Positions 25,427 to 33,963 of a stretch of 64,000 nucleotides of DNA are shown piece by piece; positions within the stretch are counted from its first letter, which is position 1; each line of letters begins with the position of its first letter. A program made the position numbers and the translations under genes. Origin of the DNA: Arthrobacter sp. zg-Y238 (lineage in GTDB: Bacteria > Actinomycetota > Actinomycetes > Actinomycetales > Micrococcaceae); contig NZ_JANFLU010000011.1 in the NCBI RefSeq assembly GCF_024385525.1, forward strand, positions 1 through 64,000, in the 5' to 3' direction. The notes under the pieces were generated by a model, which saw only the letters and a program-made list of their open reading frames with translations, ran no database searches and had not been told where the DNA came from.

Positions 25427-27973
25427 TTATCGTGCTCCGGACACTTTGTATTCCTTCTGGTCGAACCGGAACATGAAGGCGGCCATGGCATCGCGCTTTA
25501 CCGGCTCCAAGGCGCGGTAAGTGCGGGTTCCATTGGCTTCGGTCCACCCGGTACTGATGCCTTGATCGGCCAGCCAGGCCATTTCCTTGTAAAACTGCTG
25601 GCCGGTGGTGACATCTGCAAAGGGCGAAATAGCCGGGGCGGTGTAGGCGGGGGAACCGGCCAAGCGGTACATGAAGGCGGCCATGGCATCGCGCTTTACC
25701 GGCTCCAAGGCGCGGTAGGTGCGGGTTCCATTGGCTTCGGTCCACCCGGTACTGATGCCTTGATCGGCGAGCCAGGACATTTCCTTGAAGAACTGTCTAT
25801 TTACCGGCACATCCGCGAACGGGGAGACGTTCGGAGCAGCAAAGGACGGCTCGTCCGCAAGGCGGTACATGAATGCGGACATCGCATCACGCGCCACGGG
25901 ATTTAGGGGACGGTACGTGCCGTCGTCCCAGCCAGTCGATATACCCTCAGCGGCCATCCAACGGATTTCCTCGGAAAACTGCATGTCAACCGGAACATCC
26001 TTGAACGGTGCTGTTACCGGCGTGGTGCTCCCTCGGACTATGGCGGTAGGGCTGGACGTAACCGCGGTACTGGCGTAGTCGGGTGCAGACCCAGTCACAG
26101 TGACAGTGATGGTGCTACCGGAATCGCCGATGTCGAGCTTATATCGGCTCGAAGTGGCCCCGGTTATGGCTTTGCCTCCACGGTTCCACTGGTAGGTGAA
26201 CTGGACGCCCTTGTCCCAGGTCCCCGGGGCGGCGGTCAAGGTTTCGCCTACCGTGGGGGTTCCGGTGATGACGGGTCCGGACTGGTAGGCGACGGACCGG
26301 ATGGTCACGTTGGCGGTGGGTGCCGTGGTGACGGAGGCGGAAGTGAATCCGGTTCTGCTGCCGGTAACCTTCGCGGAGATTCTAGTCCCAGTGTGGAAAG
26401 CCGTGAGTTTGAGGGATTTCCCGGTGGCACCCTCAATAGCCTTTCCGTCGCTCAGCCATTGATAGGACAGCGAAGCTTTGTCGCTCCATGTTCCCGGTTC
26501 GACGGTCAGTGTCTGTCCCTGGACTGCCGCTCCTGAGATGGCGGGCTTAACGAGGTTCTTGACCGTCTCGGCCGGCGCGGCGACAACTTGGACCGTAGGG
26601 TTGGACACGACCGTGAGAGGGTTGTAGCCGCGCGCTGAGGCCTGCACCGAAAAGGAGATGGCCGCGCCGATGTCTTCAGGGACGGGTGTGTAGGAGGTGG
26701 CACCCTCGGCACCGCTTATTTCCATACCGTCGCGGAGCCAGGTGTACTTAAGGACCGGATTCGCGTTCCAGCTTCCGGAATCCGGAACGATGGGTTTACC
26801 GACAATGGCCGTGACGTCTTTGATGGAGGGCTTTACCGTATAAGCCAGTTGCGGTGCCGGGATATCGATAGCCAAATCAATGCTCTTCGGAGACATTCCG
26901 GAAGCGCTTCCGGTGACGGTCACGGACGTATTCGTCTCAAAGTCTTGGATTACATGGGTGGGCCCGGTTTCGCCGGTGCTCCACAGGTACGTCAGCGTTG
27001 CTCCGTCGGTCCATTTCCCAGGGGCAACGGTCAGTGTCTCACCCCATGCACGAATGCCGGCAATTGTGGGCTCCTCGAAGATTTCCACCGATGTGGGTCG
27101 CGGAATTACCGGGGTCGCAGCGGAAAAGACGGTTGTGGTGCGGTAACCAGGTGCCGTCGCTGTCACTCCCACCCAGATATTAGTGCCGGGGGCGTAATTG
27201 ACTCGAAGTGTTGCCTCGGTGGCACCGGGAATCTTCCATAGTTCGGCATACCACTGATAGGTAAGCTGGGTTCCGGCCGGCCAACGGGCTTCCTTCAACC
27301 CGAGGGTCTGTCCGTATGCTGCTGTTCCCAGGATGGCCGGTGTTTCGGCCGGCACGGGAGGCAGGGCGGTAGCGGCCAGGAATTCCTCCGCAGTGGCATA
27401 GGTTGCCTCCGGCACGGTGCGGTATGTATAGAAAGTTGTGGAACCCCATAGCCGTTCCCGCCCGTCGGTGGAAAGGCCTATTCCAATAACGTTGTCTTCC
27501 CGGCGGCTCATATTGTCATTGTGGCCAGGGGAGTTTATCCACTGCGTGACGAGTAGCGGCGCGTCGGCGGGGGAATTGTAGGCGATATTTTCGGAAGCTG
27601 AAGAGTAGCCTGACACCCGCAAATCTTTGTGGTAGCTGGTGGAATGCACCAGTAAACCGGTATCGGCCATATGCCGGGACCATTCCTGTGCAACGGCGGA
27701 CGCGTTGACTCCTATGCGCAGGGCAGGAAGTCCCTCGCTCTTGCGGAACGCGTTGATTCCGTTGAAGACATCTATGATCTGTTGTTCGCTGGCTGTCCAC
27801 GCTGCGGGTTTCAGCACCTGTGCTTCAGTGGCTCCTGCGGGAGCCGCCATGACCGGTGGCGCTGCGCTGACAGTTCCGAGCGTAATCAAAACAGCCATGA
27901 GAAAGGCACCGGCTGCCACTGCAGTCTTGTCCATGCCGCGGCCGGGCAGAAAGGTTTTCCGGCGGAAGTGCAT
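25427..27973 (-). CDS. secreted CAP-domain protein with Ig-like and SLH repeats
   Basis: An 848-residue exported surface protein. Signal peptide: basic start, hydrophobic core about 19-42, cut near PPVMAAPAG. CAP (SCP/allergen V5) domain about 62-195 with FNGINAFRKSEGLPAL, the HS of LVHSTSYH, and PGHNDNM. Then about five immunoglobulin-like repeats of roughly 85 residues (pattern GTWS..A.L.YQWL.DGKAI.GAT), and three SLH-like repeats from about 660 to the end that would hold it at the wall. GAGAGG precedes the ATG. The last two SLH units are almost identical in DNA, a sign of recent duplication. Function could be adhesion or peptidoglycan-associated; CAP domains have no single activity. Confidence 0.9.
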   Translation of the reverse strand: MHFRRKTFLPGRGMDKTAVAAGAFLMAVLITLGTVSAAPPVMAAPAGATEAQVLKPAAWTASEQQIIDVFNGINAFRKSEGLPALRIGVNASAVAQEWSRHMADTGLLVHSTSYHKDLRVSGYSSASENIAYNSPADAPLLVTQWINSPGHNDNMSRREDNVIGIGLSTDGRERLWGSTTFYTYRTVPEATYATAEEFLAATALPPVPAETPAILGTAAYGQTLGLKEARWPAGTQLTYQWYAELWKIPGATEATLRVNYAPGTNIWVGVTATAPGYRTTTVFSAATPVIPRPTSVEIFEEPTIAGIRAWGETLTVAPGKWTDGATLTYLWSTGETGPTHVIQDFETNTSVTVTGSASGMSPKSIDLAIDIPAPQLAYTVKPSIKDVTAIVGKPIVPDSGSWNANPVLKYTWLRDGMEISGAEGATSYTPVPEDIGAAISFSVQASARGYNPLTVVSNPTVQVVAAPAETVKNLVKPAISGAAVQGQTLTVEPGTWSDKASLSYQWLSDGKAIEGATGKSLKLTAFHTGTRISAKVTGSRTGFTSASVTTAPTANVTIRSVAYQSGPVITGTPTVGETLTAAPGTWDKGVQFTYQWNRGGKAITGATSSRYKLDIGDSGSTITVTVTGSAPDYASTAVTSSPTAIVRGSTTPVTAPFKDVPVDMQFSEEIRWMAAEGISTGWDDGTYRPLNPVARDAMSAFMYRLADEPSFAAPNVSPFADVPVNRQFFKEMSWLADQGISTGWTEANGTRTYRALEPVKRDAMAAFMYRLAGSPAYTAPAISPFADVTTGQQFYKEMAWLADQGISTGWTEANGTRTYRALEPVKRDAMAAFMFRFDQKEYKVSGAR
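25471..25785 (-). repeat. near-identical SLH unit DNA repeat
   Basis: Segments 25471-25587 and 25669-25785 are the same over 117 bases apart from a handful of differences. The spacing of 198 bases equals 66 codons, one SLH unit. The third SLH unit further upstream in the gene is clearly more diverged. Confidence 0.9.
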
Positions 27974-28132
27974 AAATGGTGCCTCTCGAAAAGGGGGTAA
28001 ATAATAAGTTGCGCTAAAAGATGTGCGAATGGAAATGTACCAGCACCGAATAGGCTTTCCCGTGCAACACGTTCCAAATACCGGGACTTTATTTATCTAC
28101 GGATGTCAGAGCCTGCCGCGTAGGCTGGAAAC

Positions 28133-29215
28133 GTGAACACTCTTACGCTTCCGGACCGCAGCTGGGCCGAAACCGCCATCCGACGCATCGAGGCCGAGGG
28201 GGCACGCTCGGCTGACACGCACCTGTTCCAGGTCCCGGTCCCGGCCGGCTGGTCCGTGCAGATCTACCTGAAGGATGAGTCCACCCACCGCACCGGCAGC
28301 CTCAAGCACCGGCTGGCCCGCTCCCTCTTCCTCTTCGGCCTGGTCAACGGCTGGATCACCGAGGGCACCACCATCGTGGAGGCTTCCAGCGGTTCCACTG
28401 CCGTCTCGGAGGCTTACTTCGCCCAACTCCTGGGACTGCCGTTCGTGGCCGTGATGCCGCAGACCACCAGTGCGGAGAAGATCCGGCTGATCGAGCACTA
28501 CGGCGGGCGCTGCCACTTCGTCCAGGAGCCTTCCGAGGTGTACGCCGCTGCCGAGGCCGTAGCGGCCAGCACCGGCGGGCACTACATGGACCAGTTCACG
28601 TATGCCGAACGCGCCACCGACTGGCGGGGCAACAACAATATTGCCGAGTCGATCTTTTCCCAGATGGCCCAGGAGGACCATCCGCTGCCGGACTGGATAG
28701 TGGTGGGTGCCGGTACCGGCGGGACAAGTGCAACGATCGGCCGCTATATCCGCTATCACCGGTATCCCACCCGGCTGGCAGTGGTGGATCCGGAGAACTC
28801 CGCATTCTTCCCCGCCTGGCAGAACCCGGGGGAGCCCGCGGCCGGAAGGCCCTCCCGGATTGAGGGTATTGGCCGGCCCCGGCCGGAACCCAGCTTCGTT
28901 CCGGCGGTAATCGACCATATGATCCAGGTCCCCGACGCCGCCTCGGTTGCCGCCTCGCGGCACCTGCGGCGAATCACCGGACTGCATGCGGGACCCTCCA
29001 CCGGCACCAATCTCTGGGGTGTCTGGCAGTTGGCCGCAGCAATGGAAGCGGCCGGCCGTGCCGGAAGCATCGTCTCGCTTGTGTGCGACTCGGGGGACCG
29101 GTACACCGCGTCCTACGGCGACGACGCCTGGTTGGAGTCCCGCGGGCTGGATCCGGCCCGGGCCACGGCCGTGCTGGAGGAACTGTTCCGGACCGGGCGG
29201 TGGCCTGCGGGCTGA
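28133..29215 (+). CDS. PLP-dependent cysteine synthase-family protein
   Basis: A 360-residue fold-type II PLP enzyme. Lys58 in TGSLKHR is the likely cofactor lysine; [10 protein letters not shown] near 86 binds the substrate/cofactor, [12 protein letters not shown] near 198 the PLP phosphate, and CDSGDRY near 322 the ring nitrogen. It is related to cysteine synthase and, among actinobacteria, to the Cds1-type L-cysteine desulfhydrase, so it may make or break cysteine; the sequence alone does not decide. The start is GTG 28133. A decayed piece of a second copy lies at 25248-25304. It stands alone, 60 bases or more from other genes. Confidence 0.88.
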   Translation: MNTLTLPDRSWAETAIRRIEAEGARSADTHLFQVPVPAGWSVQIYLKDESTHRTGSLKHRLARSLFLFGLVNGWITEGTTIVEASSGSTAVSEAYFAQLLGLPFVAVMPQTTSAEKIRLIEHYGGRCHFVQEPSEVYAAAEAVAASTGGHYMDQFTYAERATDWRGNNNIAESIFSQMAQEDHPLPDWIVVGAGTGGTSATIGRYIRYHRYPTRLAVVDPENSAFFPAWQNPGEPAAGRPSRIEGIGRPRPEPSFVPAVIDHMIQVPDAASVAASRHLRRITGLHAGPSTGTNLWGVWQLAAAMEAAGRAGSIVSLVCDSGDRYTASYGDDAWLESRGLDPARATAVLEELFRTGRWPAG

Positions 29216-29280
29216 TCCGCTCCGGGCGGACCGCGGCCGGAGCAATGGCGGCAGGCACCGCTCCTTGATCGTTATTGAGA

Positions 29281-29313
29281 ATTGTTGACAATCGTGTTTA
29301 CCAAAAATACCGT
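29281..29313 (+). promoter_or_regulatory. GntR-type operator over promoter of ABC importer operon
   Basis: The perfect palindrome ATTGTTGACAAT is at 29281-29292. It contains a consensus -35 box TTGACA (29285-29290); 17 bases later stands TACCGT (29308-29313), a fair -10 box. A protein bound to the palindrome would block the -35 box of the importer operon. The same palindrome occurs at three other promoters nearby. Confidence 0.75.
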
Positions 29314-29358
29314 GTGTGTGACCTAGCTAACTTTTTACACGGAAACCGGGGAATGACA

Positions 29359-30336
29359 ATGAAGCCAATTCTTAGGGTGCTCGCCGCCTCCACTGCGGTC
29401 CTGGCTCTGGCCGCCTGCGGCTCGGGGTCGCCCAGCGGGGAGGCCGAAGACACCGGCGAGGCCGGTGGCGGTGAGCTCACCCAGGTGACGGTCGGAGTCA
29501 TTCCCATCGTCGATGTTGCCCCCATCTACCTCGGCGTCCAGGAAGGCTTCTTCGAAGAGGAAGGCCTGGAGCTGGAACTGCAGCCGGCCCAGGGCGGCGC
29601 GGCCATTGTTCCGGCCGTCATGAGCGGCAGCATGGACTTCGGCTTCAGCAACATTTCCTCGATGCTGGTGGCCAAGTCCAAGGGCCTGGATGTGCAGGTG
29701 GTGGCCGCTGGAGCGGCGTCGACAGGCGAGGACGGCGCCGATTTCGGCGGCATCCTGGTCAACCCGGATGCCGGGATCGAGACGGCGGCGGACCTCGCTG
29801 GCAAGAAGGTCGCCGTCAACACGCTCAACAACATCAACGACACCACCGTCCGGGCCTCCGTGCGCAAGGCAGGCGGTGACCCGTCGGGCATCGAGTTCGT
29901 GGAACTGGCCTTCCCCGATATGCAGGCTGCCCTGGAACGCGGCCAGGTGGACGCCATCCAGGTGGTGGAGCCCTTCCTGACCGGCGGCCAGAACGCCGGG
30001 TCCACGCCGATCGCTTCCAACTACGTGGATACCGCGGAGGACCTGACCGTCGCAGGCTACTTCACGACGTCGGCGAAGGCCGAGGACGATGCCGAGACGG
30101 TGGAGAAATTCACGGCGGCCATGAACAAGTCCTTGGAATACGCGGAGGAGAACCCGGACGCCGTCCGCGAAGTCCTGCTCACCTACACGAAGATCGACGC
30201 CGAGACCGCGAAGGCACTCACCCTGCCCAGCTTCACCACGGAAATCAATCGTGCCGGCGTGGAAACGCTTGCGGAGCTTTCGCTCAGTGACGGTTTGATC
30301 AGTGAAGAGCCGAAGCTGGATGAGTTGCTGCCGTAA
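29359..30336 (+). CDS. ABC transporter substrate-binding lipoprotein, NitT/TauT type
   Basis: A 325-residue lipoprotein: signal peptide with lipobox LAAC at about 18-21, then a Glu-rich linker and a periplasmic-binding-protein-like fold of the NMT1/SsuA group (IVDVAPIYLGVQEGFFEEEGL, MDFGFSNISSMLVAKSKGL, LAGKKVAVNTLNNIND). ATG 29359 is preferred since CGGGGA lies six bases upstream; ATG 29353 sits on that site. The family carries nitrate, taurine, sulfonates, and in some aromatic pathways phthalate. Here the importer lies next to ring-cleavage genes and shares their operator, so an aromatic acid is the likely cargo. The next gene starts inside its stop (TAATG). Confidence 0.92.
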   Translation: MKPILRVLAASTAVLALAACGSGSPSGEAEDTGEAGGGELTQVTVGVIPIVDVAPIYLGVQEGFFEEEGLELELQPAQGGAAIVPAVMSGSMDFGFSNISSMLVAKSKGLDVQVVAAGAASTGEDGADFGGILVNPDAGIETAADLAGKKVAVNTLNNINDTTVRASVRKAGGDPSGIEFVELAFPDMQAALERGQVDAIQVVEPFLTGGQNAGSTPIASNYVDTAEDLTVAGYFTTSAKAEDDAETVEKFTAAMNKSLEYAEENPDAVREVLLTYTKIDAETAKALTLPSFTTEINRAGVETLAELSLSDGLISEEPKLDELLP

Positions 30337-31175
30337 TGAGTACTGACGTGCTGGAACCCGGCCGGGCTGCGCAGCCACGCGCAGCCCGGCCGGGTGCGCG
30401 CCGCCCAGTGCCGAAGCCGGTGCTGGGCCTGGCCGGGGTCCTTGGCTTCCTGCTGATCTGGGAACTGGTTCCACGAGTCGGCCTGGTCCAGCCCCGCTTC
30501 CTGCCCCCTGCCTCGGAAGTCATCATCGCCCTCGTCCGGGACTTCGGGCTGACTGCCTTCTGGGTGGCCGTGGGGCACACCCTGATGGCCTGGGCCATCG
30601 GCCTAGCAGCCGCCGTCGTCGCCGCCGGCATCCTGGGCCTGGTGATCGGCATGAGTCCGTTCCTGCGCCGCTTTACCAACTCCACCATCGAGTTCCTGCG
30701 CCCGGTTCCCTCCGTTGCGCTGATCCCGCTGGCCGTGCTGCTGTTCGGCGTCAAAATCGAATCTTCTTTGATGCTGATCATCTATGCCTGCTTCTGGCAG
30801 GTGCTGATCCAGGTGCTCTACGGGGTGGCCGACGTCGACAATGTGGCAACGCAGACGGCGCAGTCCTACGGCTTCTCCAAGCTGCAGCGGATCCGGCATG
30901 TGGTGTTTCCCACCGTGCTGCCGTACCTGATGACGGGCATCCGTCTCGCGGCCTCCGTGGCGTTGATCCTGGCCATCACCGCCGAGCTGATCATTGGCTC
31001 GCCCGGACTCGGGCGTGAGATTGCCGATGCCCAGTCCGGCGGTGCCATCTCCGGCATGTACGCGCTGGTGCTGGCCACCGGCCTGCTGGGCGTGGCGATC
31101 AATATCGTGATGCGCCAGGTCGAGCAGCGCCTGCTGTCCTGGCATCCGTCCGTCCGCGGAGAGGTGGTGCTGTGA
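30336..31175 (+). CDS. ABC transporter permease, NitT/TauT type (first)
   Basis: A 279-residue permease with a 35-residue cytosolic Arg/Pro-rich start and about six membrane helices. The EAA-like loop with QTAQSYGFSKLQRIRHVVFPTVLPYL contacts the ATPase. Its ATG overlaps the preceding TAA stop by one base and its TGA overlaps the next GTG. The operon has two different permease genes, so the channel is probably a heterodimer rather than the homodimer usual for SsuC/TauC. Confidence 0.93.
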   Translation: MSTDVLEPGRAAQPRAARPGARRPVPKPVLGLAGVLGFLLIWELVPRVGLVQPRFLPPASEVIIALVRDFGLTAFWVAVGHTLMAWAIGLAAAVVAAGILGLVIGMSPFLRRFTNSTIEFLRPVPSVALIPLAVLLFGVKIESSLMLIIYACFWQVLIQVLYGVADVDNVATQTAQSYGFSKLQRIRHVVFPTVLPYLMTGIRLAASVALILAITAELIIGSPGLGREIADAQSGGAISGMYALVLATGLLGVAINIVMRQVEQRLLSWHPSVRGEVVL

Positions 31176-31945
31176 AGACGCTCAAGAGTCTTGGCTACGT
31201 GGTTGCGCTGCCCCTGCTGCTGGTGCTCCTCTGGTGGGCTTCCACCCGCGGCGAACCGAACTTCTTCGTGCCCACGCCCTCCGCCCTGGTGGATGTCTTC
31301 GGGCCCACCTGGTTTGAGGGGCGGATCACCGGGGATGTCCTGCCGTCGGTGGGGCGGCTGCTCGCGGGGCTCGCCATCGCGATCATCCTGGGCATCGTCG
31401 TCGGGCTGCTGGTGGGCTTGAACCGGACACTGCGGGCGCTGACCGAACCCGTGTTCGAGTTCTTCCGTGCCCTGCCGCCCCCGGTGCTGGTTCCGGTGCT
31501 GATCCTGCTGGTGGGCCTCAACGACGGCATGAAGGTTGCCGTGATTGTGGTCGGCTGCATCTGGCCGGTGCTGTTGAACACCATCGAAGGGGTCCGCTCC
31601 ATCGACCCGGTGCAGAACGAAACGACCCGGTCCTACGGCATTTCCGGGCTGAACCGGATCCGCTACCAGGTGCTGCCTTCAGCCGCACCGACGATCATGG
31701 CAGGCATCCGGCAGTCGCTGTCCATCGGCCTGATCCTCATGGTCATTTCGGAGATGTTCGGTTCCTCCTCGGGGCTGGGCTTCACTATCCTGCAGTTCCA
31801 ACGGTCCTTCGCCATCCCGGAAATGTGGTCCGGCATCCTGGTGCTCGGCCTGATCGGCCTGGCCCTGTCCCTGATCTTCCAATGGTGCGAACGGCGCGTG
31901 CTGCGCTGGTACCACGGCCTTAAAGAGGTAGAAAATGCAGCCTGA
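31172..31945 (+). CDS. ABC transporter permease, NitT/TauT type (second)
   Basis: A 257-residue permease with about six helices. The loop TTRSYGISGLNRIRYQVLPSA is the EAA-like site for the ATPase. The start GTG overlaps the previous TGA (GTGA) and the last 11 bases overlap the ATPase gene, so the importer genes are tightly coupled. It is the partner of the first permease. Confidence 0.93.
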   Translation: MKTLKSLGYVVALPLLLVLLWWASTRGEPNFFVPTPSALVDVFGPTWFEGRITGDVLPSVGRLLAGLAIAIILGIVVGLLVGLNRTLRALTEPVFEFFRALPPPVLVPVLILLVGLNDGMKVAVIVVGCIWPVLLNTIEGVRSIDPVQNETTRSYGISGLNRIRYQVLPSAAPTIMAGIRQSLSIGLILMVISEMFGSSSGLGFTILQFQRSFAIPEMWSGILVLGLIGLALSLIFQWCERRVLRWYHGLKEVENAA

Positions 31946-32810
31946 CGCCATCTCCGCCAAAACAACTCCGGCGCCGGCGGCCGCCACACCGTCCGGGCGT
32001 ACCCTGCCCGAAGGGGAAGCGCTGCTTTCGGTCCGCGGGCTGAAAAAGGTCTACTCCACCGACGGCGGCCCCATCGAAGCCGTCCGCAACCTCACCTTCG
32101 ACCTGGGCCACGGCGAGCTGGCCTGTCTGGTCGGTCCCTCCGGCTCCGGCAAAACCACCCTGCTCAAGTGCATCGCGGGACTGCTTGGAGCCACCGAGGG
32201 CGAAGTGCTGCTGGACGGCAAGAAGGTGACGGCACCGCCCAAGAAAATGGCTGTGGTGTTCCAGGAATACGGCCGTTCCCTGTTTCCCTGGCTGCGGGTT
32301 GCGGACAACGTGGAACTGCCCCTGAAGAACGCCGGCGTGCCCAAGGCGGAACGCCGGCAGCGGGTTGCCGACGCGCTGGAAGCGGTGGGACTGGAGCACG
32401 TGCCCAAGTCCTATCCCTGGCAGCTGTCCGGAGGCATGCAGCAGCGGGTGGCCATTGCCCGCGCGGTGGCATACCAGCCGGAGGTGCTGCTGATGGATGA
32501 GCCGTTTGCCGCCGTCGACGCCCAGACCCGTGCCGATCTGGAGGACCTTACCCGGCGGCTGTGGAAGGACCTGGGCATGACCATCCTGTTCGTCACGCAC
32601 GACATCGACGAATCCGTGTACCTCGGTGAACGCGTCATCATCCTGTCCTCCTCGCCAACCGTGGTGCAGGAGGATATCCGAATCGATCTCCCGGAGGACC
32701 GCGACCAGCTGGAGACCCGGGGAATGCCGCGCTTCACGGAACTGCGCCACCACGTCTACGAGCAGATCCAGCTCGCCAAGAAGGGCCACCGGCCGGACGC
32801 GGCGCGCTGA
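31935..32810 (+). CDS. ABC transporter ATP-binding protein, SsuB/TauB type
   Basis: A 291-residue ATPase. Walker A GPSGSGKT near residue 70, Q-loop VFQEYGRSLFPWL, signature LSGGMQQR near 160, Walker B VLLMDEPFAAVDAQTR and H-loop FVTHDIDESVYL are intact, all in SsuB/TauB form. It is the last gene of the importer operon and is followed 14 bases later by a strong two-way terminator that separates it from the convergent dioxygenase gene. Confidence 0.94.
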   Translation: MQPDAISAKTTPAPAAATPSGRTLPEGEALLSVRGLKKVYSTDGGPIEAVRNLTFDLGHGELACLVGPSGSGKTTLLKCIAGLLGATEGEVLLDGKKVTAPPKKMAVVFQEYGRSLFPWLRVADNVELPLKNAGVPKAERRQRVADALEAVGLEHVPKSYPWQLSGGMQQRVAIARAVAYQPEVLLMDEPFAAVDAQTRADLEDLTRRLWKDLGMTILFVTHDIDESVYLGERVIILSSSPTVVQEDIRIDLPEDRDQLETRGMPRFTELRHHVYEQIQLAKKGHRPDAAR

Positions 32811-32823
32811 ATCCGCTAGAACA

Positions 32824-32867
32824 AACGACTTACGGCCCCTCCCGCGAAGGAGGGGCCGTAAGTCGTT
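32824..32867. terminator. strong bidirectional terminator
   Basis: A perfect 19-bp stem (32824-32842 with 32849-32867) with a 6-base loop lies between the convergent importer operon and dioxygenase gene, 13 and 9 bases from their stops. It can serve both strands. Confidence 0.9.
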
Positions 32868-32876
32868 ATACCGGGG

Positions 32877-33839
32877 TCAGTCGGCGGGAAGCTCCACCGG
32901 GGGAGTGCCGTGGGTATGGAAGGTGTCGATGGTCTTCATGCCCCAGGCCTGGCCCTTGGCACGCTCGGCCTCGGTCCATTCGATGGTCTTCCAATCCGGC
33001 GCCAGGATCAGGCGGGCACCGGCATTGCAGAATTCGATCCGGTTGCCGCCGGGTTCATACACGTACAGGAAAAAGGTCTGCTGGATGGCGTGCTTGTGCG
33101 GCCCCGTTTCGATGTGGATGCCGTTTTCCAGGAAGATGTCCGCAGCCTTGAGGATGTCTTCGCGGGTGTCGGTGGCGAACGCGACGTGGTGCAGCCTGCC
33201 GCTGCTGCCGGTCCAGTCACCGCTGTAGACCAGGTCATAGGACTTGTTGGAGAAGGTAAACCACTGGCCGGAAAGCCGGCCGTTGTCCAGCCGGATCTGT
33301 TCGGTGGGCTTGCCGCCCAGCACCTCTTCCACGAACCGGCCGTTCTCGGCAACGTCTGCGCCGAGGAAGTTCACATGGTCCAGCCGGCGGGCATTCACTC
33401 CGCGGCCCGGGAAGCGGTCCGCCTGGTTCTTCAGGGCCGGCCGGGACTCCTCGGTGGGGACATGCCATTCGCTCTCGAAATAGATGTCCATCGGATGCCC
33501 GTCCGGATCCGTGAAGGCGTAGGTCTTGCCCATGCCCGGGCCGCCGTCGTGCCAGCCGATCCCGCGTCCTGCCGCCTCGATGGCGGCGACCCGGCGCTGC
33601 AGAGCCTCTTCGCTGGCGGCACGCAGGCCCAGGCGCCCGACGCCGGAGGTCTCGTGGGCGGTCAGCTTGATGGTGTGGTGTTCGTAGTCATCCCACGCGT
33701 GCAGGTAGGCCGAATCGCCGTCGCGCGCGACTTCGCGCATTGCCAGCAGTTCGGTGAAGAACCAGAGGCTCTTGTCAAAATCCGGGGTATAGAGTTCCAC
33801 GAAGCCCAAATGGGCAACGTCGCGAAAAGCATTAGGCAT
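32877..33839 (-). CDS. type I extradiol ring-cleavage dioxygenase (VOC family)
   Basis: A 320-residue enzyme with two vicinal-oxygen-chelate halves (about 6-125 and 152-275). By hand alignment to homoprotocatechuate 2,3-dioxygenase the iron ligands are His155, His218 and Glu269; Asn157, Trp193, His250 and Tyr259 also match active-site residues. The acid/base His (His200 there) is Tyr201 here, in KSYDLVY before GRLHHVAF. AAAGGAAA precedes ATG 33839; a longer reading to 33932 is unlikely. It should cleave a catechol-type ring beside the hydroxyls. The neighbouring 4-oxalomesaconate enzymes suggest a gallate- or protocatechuate-like substrate. The operator ATTGTTGACAAT lies about 95 bases upstream. 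Confidence 0.9.
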   Translation of the reverse strand: MPNAFRDVAHLGFVELYTPDFDKSLWFFTELLAMREVARDGDSAYLHAWDDYEHHTIKLTAHETSGVGRLGLRAASEEALQRRVAAIEAAGRGIGWHDGGPGMGKTYAFTDPDGHPMDIYFESEWHVPTEESRPALKNQADRFPGRGVNARRLDHVNFLGADVAENGRFVEEVLGGKPTEQIRLDNGRLSGQWFTFSNKSYDLVYSGDWTGSSGRLHHVAFATDTREDILKAADIFLENGIHIETGPHKHAIQQTFFLYVYEPGGNRIEFCNAGARLILAPDWKTIEWTEAERAKGQAWGMKTIDTFHTHGTPPVELPAD

Positions 33840-33934
33840 TGCGGTTTCCTTTGCGGTCTGCTCAAACGGCACGGGCTTCGTTGCCGGTCTGCCGGTCCCG
33901 AAGCAGTGCTGAGAGTCAACCAGCGGCTCCAAGT

Positions 33935-33946
33935 ATTGTCAACAAT
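33935..33946 (-). promoter_or_regulatory. GntR-type operator upstream of dioxygenase gene
   Basis: Perfect 12-bp palindrome ATTGTCAACAAT on the plus strand (ATTGTTGACAAT on the gene strand), about 95 bases before the dioxygenase start. On the gene strand it again contains TTGACA, a -35-like hexamer, but I see no convincing -10 box at the right distance. Confidence 0.7.
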
Positions 33947-33963
33947 TTCGCAGCCAATGCGGG

